Part shown: piece after piece, positions 43,444-52,319 of the stretch
Layout of the letters: every line of letters begins with the position of its first letter
Numbering within the stretch: position 1 is the first letter of the stretch
Source of the DNA: Anaerovibrio lipolyticus LB2005
GTDB lineage: Bacteria > Bacillota > Negativicutes > Selenomonadales > Selenomonadaceae
DNA length: 64,000 nt
NCBI RefSeq assembly: GCF_000621545.1
Contig: NZ_JHYA01000006.1
Coordinates: 1 to 64,000, forward strand
Direction: 5' to 3'
Made by a program: the position numbers and the translations under genes
The notes under the pieces: model-generated
What the model was told of the DNA's origin: nothing
The model's database searches: none
Seen by the model: the letters and a program-made list of their open reading frames with translations, nothing else

Positions 43444-44790
43444 ATGGGCAATTCACATAGGCTAATGGATAATTTAATGAATAGCAGTATGGAAATGAGC
43501 TTTGACTGTGAGGCAAATCTGCGGGAACAGCTGGCAGTTGTTGATTCCATGTCAAAATTCTATATTTACATATATTCCTTTGACCTGGTGACAGAAATGT
43601 ATAGGGAAATATATGTGGATGAGGCTCATGTCCATACTATTATGGGAAGTACCGGAAATATCAGTATTTCTGTCAAGGATATGTGCCGGATGTTGGTTAA
43701 ACCGGAGTATATTTCTGGCATGGTGGATTTTACGGAAATCAGCACCATGGGGTATCGTTTGCGGGATAAAAAGTATATTACCTATCAATATGAAGGAATT
43801 AATACCGGCTGGCTGGAGGCTATTCTTTTTCCTGGGCAGGTGGATGAGGATGGCGTTCTTAAAAAGGCTATTTTTGCAGTCCGTGATATAAACTATGAGA
43901 AGAACAAGGAATCACAGCTTATTTATAATTCCTATATTGATGGTCTTACTCAGCTTTATAATCGCAAGATGTACAATGAAAATCTGCAGGAATATGATAA
44001 TTCAAAGCTGCAAACTAACATGGTATTTCTGTCCGTTGATGTTAACGGTCTTAAAATTGTAAATGATACATTGGGTCATGATGCTGGAGATGAGCTGATT
44101 ATTGGGGTTGCGGATTGCCTCAGACAGTGCTTTTCGCAGTATGGTCGGGTATATAGGCTTGGTGGCGATGAGTTTGCTGCGGTTATTTATATTTCTCCGG
44201 CTAATCTTCCACGTTTTATTTGCCAATTTAACAGTGTGGTGGAAGGCTGGCACGGCAAGCTGGTTGATAGCATGTCCATATCATTGGGTTACGTTACCCA
44301 AACAGAGTGCCGCGAGAAAGATATATATGAAATGGCCAAGATTGCCGATGAGCGCATGTATCGTGATAAGGAGCAATACTATGCTCTCAAGGGAGTAGAC
44401 CGCACCGGCAGACAGAGTGCCCACAATGCCCTCAGCTGTATGTATGAAAAGGTCTTGAAGCTGAATCTTACAACTAACAGCTACCAGATTATTCATATTG
44501 ATGAGGAGGAGTTTAAAAATTTCAATGGTACCAGATATTCTCTTTCTGTAGATATAAAGCGTTACGTTGAGGCTGGGTATATTCATACCGATGATCAGGA
44601 AACGTATTTAAAGTACATGGATATAGAATTTGTTAAGGAATTTTTTGAAGGCAAAAAGAATTATTATTCATTTCCATATAAAAGGCTTGTAGGAGGGAAA
44701 TATATTCCGGTTACTACTGAGATGCTGCGGGCTGATGATTATTCAAAGGATAATCGGACCATATTTTTGTTTGTAAAAAAGTATAAATAA
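43444..44790 (+). CDS. GGDEF diguanylate cyclase
   Basis: A 448-aa soluble protein. Residues ~15-155 are a PAS-like sensor. The GGDEF domain spans ~160-320, with DGLTQLYNRKMY, LSVDVNGLKIVNDTLGHDAGD and intact RLGGDEFAAV. Residues ~325-448 form a second sensor-like domain similar in tone to the N-terminal one, so the cyclase sits in the middle as in the gene at 10686-12068. No RxxD I-site is evident. The ribosome binding site is weak. Confidence 0.85.
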   Translation: MGNSHRLMDNLMNSSMEMSFDCEANLREQLAVVDSMSKFYIYIYSFDLVTEMYREIYVDEAHVHTIMGSTGNISISVKDMCRMLVKPEYISGMVDFTEISTMGYRLRDKKYITYQYEGINTGWLEAILFPGQVDEDGVLKKAIFAVRDINYEKNKESQLIYNSYIDGLTQLYNRKMYNENLQEYDNSKLQTNMVFLSVDVNGLKIVNDTLGHDAGDELIIGVADCLRQCFSQYGRVYRLGGDEFAAVIYISPANLPRFICQFNSVVEGWHGKLVDSMSISLGYVTQTECREKDIYEMAKIADERMYRDKEQYYALKGVDRTGRQSAHNALSCMYEKVLKLNLTTNSYQIIHIDEEEFKNFNGTRYSLSVDIKRYVEAGYIHTDDQETYLKYMDIEFVKEFFEGKKNYYSFPYKRLVGGKYIPVTTEMLRADDYSKDNRTIFLFVKKYK

Positions 44791-44805
44791 ATCGTAGAAA
44801 AAGAA

Positions 44806-44841
44806 ATATCCCCCTAAGCCATATGGTGCTCAGGGGGATAT
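44806..44841. terminator. Bidirectional terminator
   Basis: ATATCCCCCT (44806-44815) pairs with AGGGGGATAT (44832-44841), between convergent genes. Confidence 0.75.
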
Positions 44842-44855
44842 ATTAGGTTTAGATG

Positions 44856-45641
44856 TTATTTGAAAGCCCTGTAGGAATCCCATAACATATTAAAGGATTT
44901 CTTTTCCTGAAGCTGGGTCAATAATTCCTTGGTATCCATCCAGCCAATGGCTCCCTGTTGAATTTGGCCACCGCCCAAGTGCTCCTGTAAGAGATTGTCA
45001 TATCTTGATTTATCAATTTCTACAGGAGGCTGATCTGCGGTATGATTTTCTGCTTCGCTGTTTAGCCATCCAGGCAGATAATAGTGATTTGTTTCCGTGC
45101 CATCATAGCCGGATAATTGCCATTTCTTTATAGCAAATTCATCAATAAGCAAATCGCCAATCAGGCGTATAGCATAAGTTTTGGTGGTGTTCTCAAATTC
45201 TGTTTGCCATTTTACGCTGTCAAATATGTAATAATAAATCCCTTCCCCAGGATTTGCATATATTTGAGGATTTTTTGCTGAATCTGGCGCGCTGAAAATA
45301 TCCGGATAATCCGATCCACCAGTAAGATATACACCCCAACGGCGTTCCAAGGTTTTTGCGTCCATTTCCTCACACTGGATATAAGCTGCCCCATCCAGGC
45401 CTGCCTCCTTGGCCTTGAATAGCTCGACATTGCCGTCATGATCAAGATCTGTTATGGCATAATGCCATTTTTCCCAATCCTTGTCCTTTGCCGGCGTTAC
45501 GAACCAGCCTTTACTTCCCATACCTGTCTGGGACAAAATATCGATTTGGTGCGCCTGCTGCATAGGGGCTGCCAGAGCCGCTGTAGCAGCAACGGATGCC
45601 AATAATGTTATGGCTAATGATTTAAACATAATTTTTCCCAT
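44856..45641 (-). CDS. Exported protein with EF-hand-like loop
   Basis: A 261-aa protein with a signal peptide (MFKSLAITLLASVAATAALAA). The mature part includes DLDHDGNVELF, an EF-hand/FG-GAP-like calcium loop, then an aromatic-rich region. No enzyme motif is recognised. GGGAGG precedes the ATG. It is a single-gene transcript. Confidence 0.65.
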   Translation of the reverse strand: MGKIMFKSLAITLLASVAATAALAAPMQQAHQIDILSQTGMGSKGWFVTPAKDKDWEKWHYAITDLDHDGNVELFKAKEAGLDGAAYIQCEEMDAKTLERRWGVYLTGGSDYPDIFSAPDSAKNPQIYANPGEGIYYYIFDSVKWQTEFENTTKTYAIRLIGDLLIDEFAIKKWQLSGYDGTETNHYYLPGWLNSEAENHTADQPPVEIDKSRYDNLLQEHLGGGQIQQGAIGWMDTKELLTQLQEKKSFNMLWDSYRAFK

Positions 45642-45796
45642 CGGTTTTAACCTCCCTTAAAGCACTTTCCTACACTTTAATCAAATTCGACAAAAATATC
45701 TGTCTTTCCTTCAATAAAAAAACATTTATTATATGAAGAATGATATACTATAGAAAAAATATTATGCATAGAAAATGATGAATGCGAGGTGTTGTT

Positions 45797-45997
45797 ATGG
45801 GAAGTCCTCCTAATATCGAAACTTCAACTACTGCGGAGCGGGAGAAGTATATATATGATAATTTTTATTGTCGCGCTAATTGTGAAAGCTGTGGAATATG
45901 TCAGATTTATCATGGTAAATCACCGGAAATTGTATATGCCGATTATATTGATGGCAAAAGAACATTTCAGGAGATTGCCAATGAATATAACAAATAA
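45797..45997 (+). CDS. Small Cys-rich protein (66 aa)
   Basis: Starts at the ATG at 45797 behind GAGGTG. CRANCESCGICQIYHG holds four Cys spaced like a metal-binding knuckle, followed by a helical acidic tail. No family recognised. Its stop is 26 bp from lemA, so co-transcription is possible. Confidence 0.55.
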   Translation: MGSPPNIETSTTAEREKYIYDNFYCRANCESCGICQIYHGKSPEIVYADYIDGKRTFQEIANEYNK

Positions 45998-46022
45998 TAA
46001 ATAAGGTTCAGGGGGGATTATT

Positions 46023-46580
46023 TTGCTTAGAGTTAGCGGTATTCTTTCAATTGTGCTGTTGGCGGTTATTATTTTTGGGGGAATTGGAACCTATAACAGC
46101 ATAAAGGAAGCACGGATTAACGTCGATGCCCAATATGGTCAGGTGGAAAATCAGATTCAACGACGGGCGGATTTAATACCTAATCTGGTGAACACCGTAA
46201 AGGGGTATATGAAGTACGAGGAAAAGGTTCTTACGGAGGTAACAGCCGCCAGAGCCAAGGTGGCCGGGGCCAGCTCCCCAGAGGAAATGGCAGCTGCTGA
46301 TGCTGCGTTATCAGGGGCATTGGGCCATCTGTTTGCAGTGGTGGAAAACTATCCGGAGTTAAAGGCGGATGCTCATTTTACTGAGCTTATGCGGGAAGTA
46401 TCCGGATCAGAAAATCGTATTGCTGTGGCCCGCAAGGACTACAATAATGCCATTAAGGACTACAATGTTATTGTCAGCACCTTCCCGGGAATTATGTTTG
46501 CTGGAATGATGGGTTATTCTCCTATTGCATCATTTGCGGCTGAGGAATCGGCCCATAGTGTGCCACAGGTGGCATTCTGA
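46023..46580 (+). CDS. lemA: LemA-family membrane protein
   Basis: A 185-aa protein (TTG start behind GGGGGG). One N-terminal TM helix, then the LemA coiled-coil body: NVDAQYGQVENQIQRRADLIPNL (part) and SENRIAVARKDYNNAIKDYN. The C-terminal tail is short. Function is poorly known in the family. It overlaps the next start by one base, and LemA-TPM pairs are common. Confidence 0.85.
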   Translation: MLRVSGILSIVLLAVIIFGGIGTYNSIKEARINVDAQYGQVENQIQRRADLIPNLVNTVKGYMKYEEKVLTEVTAARAKVAGASSPEEMAAADAALSGALGHLFAVVENYPELKADAHFTELMREVSGSENRIAVARKDYNNAIKDYNVIVSTFPGIMFAGMMGYSPIASFAAEESAHSVPQVAF

Positions 46581-47545
46581 TGTGGGGGAAGCGTACCCTT
46601 TGGCATTCGTTGCTGGTTTTGGTTTTGTTTGTGTGTCAGGTAATATTGGGACAATTTGTAAATTGTGGAACGGCCCTGGCAGCAGACATTCCCGCACCGC
46701 CAACGAGAGAAATTTATGTGGCTGATTATGCCGGCATGGTGATGTCAGAGGAAAAGCAGGAAATTTTAACCATCGGCCAGGATTTGGACAAGCGTTTTGG
46801 TGCCCAGCTGGTGGTGGTAACCATTGTTTCCTTGAAGGGGGAATCCATCGAGGAATACGCCAACGAGCTGTTTCGTAAATGGGGAATAGGAGACAGAAAA
46901 AAGAATAATGGAGTGTTGCTTCTGATTTCCAAGGAAGACAGAAGATTTCGTGTAGAAGTGGGCTACGGGCTGGAGGGTGCCTTAACGGACGGCTACACAG
47001 GTGAGGTCCTGGATGGTATGGTGCCATACTTTAGAAATGGCGATTATTCCGTAGGTATAGCTGATGCTTACTTCAAGCTGGCCGGAAAAACATACGAGGA
47101 ATATGGAGCGGCACCGCCAGAGGGCTTTGTAATTGAAAATTCTTCATCTTCTGATGCAAAAAGTACGGCATTGGGCAATGATACTGCAGTAAAGGACAAT
47201 CCAGCTGCAAGTGTCAATACAGGGACAGGTGCCAATGTAGAGGATGAAGAATATACATGGTGGGAATATATTCTCTACGGAACATTTGGGCTTGCTCTTG
47301 GCGTGGGACTTTTTTATGTTTTGATATGTTATGTCCTGTTGCCAATGCTGAATTTAACTATTTTTGCGTTTATGGCTATTTTATATATAGTTTCCTTTGG
47401 CCATCTGGGTTCCCTTGACTACAAGGGCATGTTTAGTGGCGGAGGTGGCGGCTTCGGTGGTGGAGGCGGCTTCGGCGGTGGCGGCGGAGGAGGCGGCTTC
47501 GGTGGAGGCTCCTCTGGAGGCGGCGGCTCATCCGGCGGCTGGTAA
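46580..47545 (+). CDS. TPM-domain membrane protein (YgcG type)
   Basis: A 321-aa protein. Signal peptide (WHSLLVLVLFVCQVILGQF), extracytoplasmic TPM domain at ~45-180 (YVADYAGMVMSEE, RVEVGYGLEGALTDGYTGEVLD), TM helices at ~235-275 and a Gly/Phe-rich tail ending in GGSSGGW. It usually pairs with LemA, as here, in envelope maintenance. The Gly-rich tail is typical of the family. Confidence 0.85.
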   Translation: MWGKRTLWHSLLVLVLFVCQVILGQFVNCGTALAADIPAPPTREIYVADYAGMVMSEEKQEILTIGQDLDKRFGAQLVVVTIVSLKGESIEEYANELFRKWGIGDRKKNNGVLLLISKEDRRFRVEVGYGLEGALTDGYTGEVLDGMVPYFRNGDYSVGIADAYFKLAGKTYEEYGAAPPEGFVIENSSSSDAKSTALGNDTAVKDNPAASVNTGTGANVEDEEYTWWEYILYGTFGLALGVGLFYVLICYVLLPMLNLTIFAFMAILYIVSFGHLGSLDYKGMFSGGGGGFGGGGGFGGGGGGGGFGGGSSGGGGSSGGW

Positions 47546-47551
47546 AAAGGA

Positions 47552-48140
47552 TTAATCAGACAATGTAATTTCCCAGAGGAACGTTTCGTTTTTCAATGTT
47601 TCCAATTTACGGTACTGTTCGATGTTAAACCCTTTGGCGCAACGCAAGGTGACGGGCTTTTTAAACAGTGGAATCCGCTTCACTTTCAGCCCCTGGGACT
47701 CGATAAAGGCTTGCGCTTATTCTCTTGACTTCCGCAATCGCTGGAGCAAGATCCGCCCCAACGAAATATATTCCGCGGCGCGACATGGCAAGACTACGCG
47801 GGGCAAATCCGCAAGCGATGTCAAGCGTGTTCCGATAATCGTTTTGTATTATGTATTCGTTGAGCGCAGCGTAGCGCATCTCAATGTAAAGCTGATTCAC
47901 CGGTGCCAGCTCATCGTAATTTTGAACGGTATCTTTCGCAAGGCTAACTTTCTTGTCACCAATGGCGTTTGCAAATTCAGCCGCCTCTGGAACGCCCGCC
48001 TCGCGTAACCAATAAAGGGATGTGTACGCCGTGTATGTAACTGGCGCCATATTTTCCGCTGCACACACACCGCTCAAAACATAGCACAGTAAAGTGACAA
48101 GCACGAATAGCCTTGTAAGTGACAATTTTAAATGTAACAT
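47552..48140 (-). pseudogene. LCMT-type methyltransferase pseudogene with signal peptide
   Basis: Reads from 48140 as a signal-peptide-bearing protein, then YIEMRYAALNEYI and LDIACGFAPRSLAM (SAM-binding motif I) and GADLAPAIAEV, as in leucine-carboxyl-methyltransferase-like proteins. The frame then ends at 47661. The remaining C-terminus (AFIESQGLKVKRIPLF ... WEITLSD) continues in another frame to a stop at 47552-47554. A frameshift plus an internal deletion of the middle of the fold therefore broke the gene. Confidence 0.75.
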
Positions 48141-48332
48141 AATCTTTTTCTCCGTCTTAATATGGCCCTGCTATATCAAGCAGCCACACTTCAAAATTAT
48201 AACGCCATTGTTCAAATTTTTCTTCTTTAAGAAGAAAAATCTTCCAATTAGCGTTTCCCTAAAGGACTAACTCACTTCGTTCGTGTCGCAACGAGCTGGG
48301 AGATATGCTCGCTAGCTGTTAAAGTTTGTTTC

Positions 48333-48354
48333 CCCCCACCTAAAGAGGTGGGGG
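48333..48354. repeat. Perfect hairpin CCCCCACCT-AAAG-AGGTGGGGG
   Basis: A nine-bp stem with a four-base loop and no T-run. Similar hairpins mark ends of IS200/IS605-type elements, but no transposase or subterminal partner is present, so the origin is open. Confidence 0.5.
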
Positions 48355-48547
48355 ACATCTTAAAGCTCGTTATATATTCTTGCAGAAATTATAGCATTAT
48401 ATATCAGTTCTTACTAACAATTTATTTTGGTGCTTTTTCGCAGTCTCTTTTTAAATATGAAAATGTATTGCGAATTGCGTCACTTTTGTATTTTTTTTGG
48501 ATAGATGAAGAAAAGATATTGTACATTTTGCAGTATTTCATATTTAA

Positions 48548-48566
48548 TAATACAAATACAAATATC
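48548..48566 (+). repeat. Left 19-bp direct repeat, candidate attachment-site element
   Basis: TAATACAAATACAAATATC is identical to 63889-63907, and weaker similarity continues for ~15 bp (CTTGAyAT). It brackets the 15.3-kb element with a Tn916-type integrase. Confidence 0.5.
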
Positions 48567-48635
48567 CGCTTGATATTTATGCCTTTTGTCGGTAAGTCTT
48601 GCAAATAAAGGATTTCAAACTGTTTTGATATTGAC

Positions 48636-48655
48636 TTTTATACCAATTTTATACC
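48636..48655 (+). repeat. Left arm-type repeats TTTTATACC x2
   Basis: TTTTATACC and AATTTTATACC in tandem, matching the pair at 63762-63784 beside the integrase. They resemble arm-type binding sites of a tyrosine integrase at both element ends. Confidence 0.45.
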
Positions 48656-48682
48656 TTTAGAAGAATGTCTTGAATAATATAG

Positions 48683-48708
48683 CTGCTCTCAAACGAGGGC
48701 AGTTTTTT
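48683..48708 (+). terminator. Terminator (copy 1)
   Basis: CTGCTCTC-AAAC-GAGGGCAG then TTTTTT. The gene it once ended is missing on this side, and the identical copy at 53653 ends the UPF0178 gene. Confidence 0.8.
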
Positions 48709-48769
48709 ATTTTGGCCGCTTACAAGGAGCCCAAACCACGACATAATGTTGGTGAGGAGGTCATGCTAT

Positions 48770-48979
48770 ATGAGAAAAGCTATTGAACAGGCCAAGGCAA
48801 CATACCTGGCAGGAATGAGAGTCCGTTTGGTCAAGATGGATGATATCCAGGCACCACCGATAGGCATCGAGGGAACGGTAATAGGTGTGGATGACATCGG
48901 TTCGGTTATGGTGGCATGGGATAACGGCTCGGGATTAAATGTGGTTCTGGGTGAGGATGAAATCGAGGTGGTGAAGTAA
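48770..48979 (+). CDS. DUF4314 protein (phage-associated), copy 1
   Basis: A 69-aa SH3-like small protein: AGMRVRLVKMDDIQAPPIG, GTVIGVDDIGS, VAWDNGSGLNVV. These occur beside terminase genes in Firmicute prophages; function unknown. Start at 48770 behind GAGGAGG. Near-identical to 53738-53947. Its stop overlaps the next start. Confidence 0.75.
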   Translation: MRKAIEQAKATYLAGMRVRLVKMDDIQAPPIGIEGTVIGVDDIGSVMVAWDNGSGLNVVLGEDEIEVVK

Positions 48980-49239
48980 TGAGACTATGTCCAATTTGCG
49001 GCAAGGAGTACGACAGCTATCCGGCATTGTCAAGGAAAGACAACCGTACTGAGATCTGTCCAGATTGCGGTAATAGGGAAGCAGTGGAGGTGTATACCCT
49101 TTATTCTAAGGAGGGTGACATTACCTTCATAATGGAGGATAAGAAGAATATGACTTCAGTGGTGGGCTTCTATTATGGTGATCCTGATGAGGAGGCGACA
49201 AAGATATTCAGAGGTAAGCTGACAGCGGAGTTTGAGTAA
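48979..49239 (+). CDS. Small zinc-ribbon phage protein, copy 1
   Basis: An 86-aa protein with CPICGKEYDSYPALSR and ICPDCGNREAVE, a Cys4 zinc ribbon, then an acidic tail. Closely similar to 54159-54437. Overlaps the DUF4314 stop (TAATG). Function unknown. Confidence 0.7.
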   Translation: MRLCPICGKEYDSYPALSRKDNRTEICPDCGNREAVEVYTLYSKEGDITFIMEDKKNMTSVVGFYYGDPDEEATKIFRGKLTAEFE

Positions 49240-49538
49240 AAATCAATAAGGGGTTAGATTTTTTGTTGCAACATTTTATTAAATAGTTGGATATGATAAT
49301 TCAATAAAAAAAGCTGAAAGTGCCTGACTGCCTTTTATTGTAGGCTGTCAGGCACTTTCAGCGTATCACTTGAATACATATAGTCATGTCAAAAAAGTGT
49401 TTTAATTTAAAGATTCAAAGCATATAATTCAAAGCTCATAATATGCAATGATAAATGAAATTGTTTTAAAGGATTTGTGTAATAAATGTAGAATTAATCA
49501 AGGGTGAAGGAAAAAATAAGCAGGAAAGTGATTTATAC
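49240..49538. other. Intergenic stretch before the cargo operon
   Basis: Contains a long perfect inverted repeat, GCTGAAAGTGCCTGAC (49313-49328)/GTCAGGCACTTTCAGC (49347-49362), with T-rich DNA on its left side when read leftward. The rest is AT-rich and presumably holds the cargo promoter, which I could not define. Confidence 0.6.
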
Positions 49539-50600
49539 ATGAATGAGATATTTGCTAAAAAATGTGAAGATCCAGTTCAGTTTGATAAAATACGTTATCT
49601 GGTTCATTCCTTGGAAACAGAGAGAATGCACCAGACTATACTTGAAATGTGTAAAGTTAATCCTTACTTAGCGGTTCTTTGTTATAATACAGCAGAACAG
49701 AATGATATTTTAAGAGAAGACATTATAAATAAACTGGATGACACAAAGATAAATAGTCTTCACGAAGCAGTTATGTTATGTTTAGCTTGGGATGCTATTG
49801 ACCAACCTCAAAAATATTATCGACATATAAAGGATCATAGACATAAAATAAACAAAAAATGTATGTTGGGGATAAAAGGGATTTTTGTTCCGTGTAAAAA
49901 GAATAAGTTTAAAAATAGTGAATGGAAGAAAGAACCTTCTTATTGGGTAGATGAGTTTTTAAAATTGATATTGAGACGCAGAAGGAGAAACTATTTAACA
50001 AAATTATTAAATCTAACAGGAATCAATATTGAAAACTACACGGAAGAGCTTTTAGATAGCGGTATGTTTCCTAAAAAACCTACGCAAAGAAGTATTTATA
50101 GCTGGCTTCGCTTTATTGAATATTTTGGTTTATATGGAAAAATAAGCAGTTTGGAATTTGATTATTCGAGAGATTATGAAAAAATTATTGAAACTTTTTT
50201 TAATTTAGACGATGAAAAAAAGAAGATTAGATTATTTGGTGCTATATATAAATTGAGTATATTAGGATTTAAGCAAGAACCACATGCGATAGAAATTGCA
50301 AAAAAATATACAGAAAAAGGTGGCTGGATGGGAGAAATACTAAATAGTCTGGAAGGTATATTGCAAAATAATGACCACAGAAAAACACGTTATGATGAAT
50401 ATGCGGCAGCAAAATGGTGGGATGAAGAAAAAAATGGAATGCCATTTCACGAGTTTGTTGGCCTTGAGATGAAGATAGTATGGGTTTGGTGGAAATGTTC
50501 ATGTGGATATTCGTGGTTAGGTAGTTCAATAACTAAGAGAATGGAATGTTCTAAATGTGGTGAGCGTAGTCTTATCATAATACGTAGAAAGAAAAAGTAA
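49539..50600 (+). CDS. Unknown protein with C-terminal PF14311-like zinc ribbon
   Basis: A 353-aa, Lys-rich, very AT-rich gene. Residues ~1-285 are helical and may form HEAT-like repeats, with a basic patch KLILRRRRRNYL at ~143-154. Residues ~293-344 read WWDEEKNGMPF, then WWKCSCGYSW, ITKRMECSKCGERS. This matches the zinc-ribbon-containing domain PF14311 (W-x-C-x-C ... CxxC), which is often attached to nucleases and other nucleic-acid proteins. It is only 13 bp ahead of the NACHT gene and certainly reads with it. Likely a nucleic-acid-binding partner or sensor. Role inferred. Confidence 0.65.
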   Translation: MNEIFAKKCEDPVQFDKIRYLVHSLETERMHQTILEMCKVNPYLAVLCYNTAEQNDILREDIINKLDDTKINSLHEAVMLCLAWDAIDQPQKYYRHIKDHRHKINKKCMLGIKGIFVPCKKNKFKNSEWKKEPSYWVDEFLKLILRRRRRNYLTKLLNLTGINIENYTEELLDSGMFPKKPTQRSIYSWLRFIEYFGLYGKISSLEFDYSRDYEKIIETFFNLDDEKKKIRLFGAIYKLSILGFKQEPHAIEIAKKYTEKGGWMGEILNSLEGILQNNDHRKTRYDEYAAAKWWDEEKNGMPFHEFVGLEMKIVWVWWKCSCGYSWLGSSITKRMECSKCGERSLIIIRRKKK

Positions 50601-50613
50601 AAGAAGGTTTAAT

Positions 50614-52230
50614 ATGGAAAAGGAAATCATTGATTTTATAGTAAAAGAGGTTCGTCCTCGTTATGATGAAAATATTGAAGAAGCGGCGAAGGTATTTTTG
50701 GATACTCTTAAATATGACATAGATGAGGACGATTTAAATGGTCTTGGAACGCGACTGATACCAACTCTAGATGCCCTTGCCACAGAAAGTCAACCTCTAC
50801 ATACGCTTTTTCCTGCTATTAATAAAGTTGAACCATATGCAAGAAAAGTGCTATGTATCGTTAATCGAGTTAAATATAATTCTATTAAAGAAGAGCAAGG
50901 AGGTTTTTCTCCAATTTTAAGTGCTTTGGGAATAAGAGCAAAACAAATCCAGAGAGCATATGATTTGAGAAATTTAGAAGCCCATGCTTGTAAAGATTGG
51001 ACCAGAGGACAATCTTATGAGAAAATATTGGATATTTTGATTGCTTGTTTAAAAATAACAAACGAGCAAATAGGCCAATTGAAGAAAGTGATTTATCAAT
51101 CCGGAGGATCAAAGGAAAACACTTTTGAGTATATTAATGCCGTTATCCGTCAGTACAAGGATAAGATTAACAAAATTGTGCAGCTGGACTCGGAGGAAGA
51201 TGTTTCTCTGTTAGATATAAATGCAGTCGAAAATGATACTGGAGAAAAAGTCGCTCGAAAAGGATCTGTACGAGAATTAATAGCTTCTATCGAGGAAAAA
51301 CGCATGATTCTTTGGGGAGATGCAGGAGCGGGAAAAACAACTACTTTAGAATATATTGTTTATCTTGATGCTAAAGATTATAAAGCTGGAAAAAGTAGCA
51401 AAATTCCTGTGTTAATATATCTTGGAATGGCGACAGATGAACATTTGACTTTGGAAGACTATATTGCAGATAAATTGAATATTAAATTAGATGAATTGAA
51501 GGCTTTATTGAAAAATGGAAGGATAAATCTTTATTTTGACGGATATAATGAAATCCCCTACACTGAAAGGAATATGTTAAAAACAAAGCGTCGGCGTGAG
51601 TTAACAAATATTCTTGAGAATTATCCTGATACTTTTATTATTCTTACAAATCGCCCACAGGATGGTAAGGAATTCTCGAGAATCCCTGTATTTAATCTTC
51701 TTGAAATGGACAACGGGAAAGTTGAGGAATTCATACAGAAGAATACAGCATCTGAAGGTGAAAAAAATAAGGTAAGGGAAGCGATTGACCAGGATGAAAA
51801 TTTGTTCCAGCTCATAAAAAAACCGTTAATTCTTAAAAGTCTATTGTTTATTGTTAAAACAACGGGAGCTGTTCCAAGACGTGAAGGAAGAATTATTGGT
51901 GATTTTTTGAAAGCACTGTTTGTCCGCGAACAGCAGGAAAAATATGATGAGTATCTTGATGAGGAAAGGATACATTTGCTTTTAAGACGTATTGGCTATG
52001 AAACCTTTGAAAATAATAAAACAAATTCTGGTATTTCTAAAGAAATAATCATGGATATTATGAATCGTTGTCAGAAAGATTATAATTTCTCCTATGATAA
52101 TTTATATGCTTTAAACCTCATTGTTCATCTCGGAATTATGGACAAGAGGGATAACCAATATGTTTTTGCGCATCAATCTTATCAGGATTACTATGCAGCC
52201 CAGGAAGAAAAAGCAGTTTTAGATATGTAA
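50614..52230 (+). CDS. Predicted HEPN-NACHT STAND NTPase (candidate anti-phage effector)
   Basis: A 538-aa protein. Residues ~1-165 are all-helical with RNLEAH at 119-124, an Rx4H motif with Asn after Arg, as in Swt1-like HEPN ribonuclease domains. The NACHT NTPase starts at ~200: Walker A GDAGAGKTT at ~235, Walker B INLYFDGYNEIP at ~305, sensor ILTNRPQD at ~343 and the winged-helix end FAHQSYQDYYAAQEE. It stops there. The C-terminal repeat sensor usual in STAND proteins is missing, so sensing may be done by the partner upstream. Base composition is AT-rich like a recent arrival. Confidence 0.7.
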   Translation: MEKEIIDFIVKEVRPRYDENIEEAAKVFLDTLKYDIDEDDLNGLGTRLIPTLDALATESQPLHTLFPAINKVEPYARKVLCIVNRVKYNSIKEEQGGFSPILSALGIRAKQIQRAYDLRNLEAHACKDWTRGQSYEKILDILIACLKITNEQIGQLKKVIYQSGGSKENTFEYINAVIRQYKDKINKIVQLDSEEDVSLLDINAVENDTGEKVARKGSVRELIASIEEKRMILWGDAGAGKTTTLEYIVYLDAKDYKAGKSSKIPVLIYLGMATDEHLTLEDYIADKLNIKLDELKALLKNGRINLYFDGYNEIPYTERNMLKTKRRRELTNILENYPDTFIILTNRPQDGKEFSRIPVFNLLEMDNGKVEEFIQKNTASEGEKNKVREAIDQDENLFQLIKKPLILKSLLFIVKTTGAVPRREGRIIGDFLKALFVREQQEKYDEYLDEERIHLLLRRIGYETFENNKTNSGISKEIIMDIMNRCQKDYNFSYDNLYALNLIVHLGIMDKRDNQYVFAHQSYQDYYAAQEEKAVLDM

Positions 52231-52319
52231 AAGGATGATGGTATTATAACCTGATTCCAGGATTAAGTATCAATATATCAGTTCCTATAAATTCCCGTTA
52301 TCGGAAGGCATAAAAATAC

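Larger units (their letters stand above)
48141..48672. other. Left flank of the integrated element
   Basis: No gene supported. Holds a 9-bp inverted repeat (TTTTTCTTC/GAAGAAAAA near 48219-48240), a strong hairpin (48333-48354), the left 19-bp direct repeat (48548-48566), a possible core CTTGCAAATAAAGGATT (48598-48614) and paired arm-like repeats (48636-48655). An open frame at 48348-48608 has AT-rich composition, no ribosome binding site and no recognisable product. Confidence 0.55.
48673..49239 (+). repeat. Duplicated block, copy 1 (leader + DUF4314 + zinc-ribbon gene)
   Basis: Nearly identical to 53643-53947 and 54159-54420: the same terminator, the same leader (GTGAGGAGGTCATGCTAT) and two homologous genes. 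Copy 2 has an additional DUF4314 gene between them. Confidence 0.85.

Noticed and set aside
43552-44586. Leftward ORFs inside the GGDEF gene
   Set aside because: Antisense shadows. The plus strand carries an intact GGDEF domain.
48241-48360. Full IS200/IS605 insertion sequence
   Set aside because: A suggestive end-type hairpin is present, but there is no TnpA or TnpB coding sequence and no second end.
48348-48608. 86-codon ORF at the left end of the element
   Set aside because: AT-driven composition, no ribosome binding site, starts inside a hairpin and overlaps the direct repeat.
48141-48672. tRNA gene as integration target
   Set aside because: No cloverleaf or CCA end could be found at either element boundary.
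49313-49362. Terminator for the plus-strand small genes
   Set aside because: The 16-bp inverted repeat lacks a T-run on the plus strand and is 74 bp past the stop. T-rich DNA lies on the other side, so the direction is unclear.
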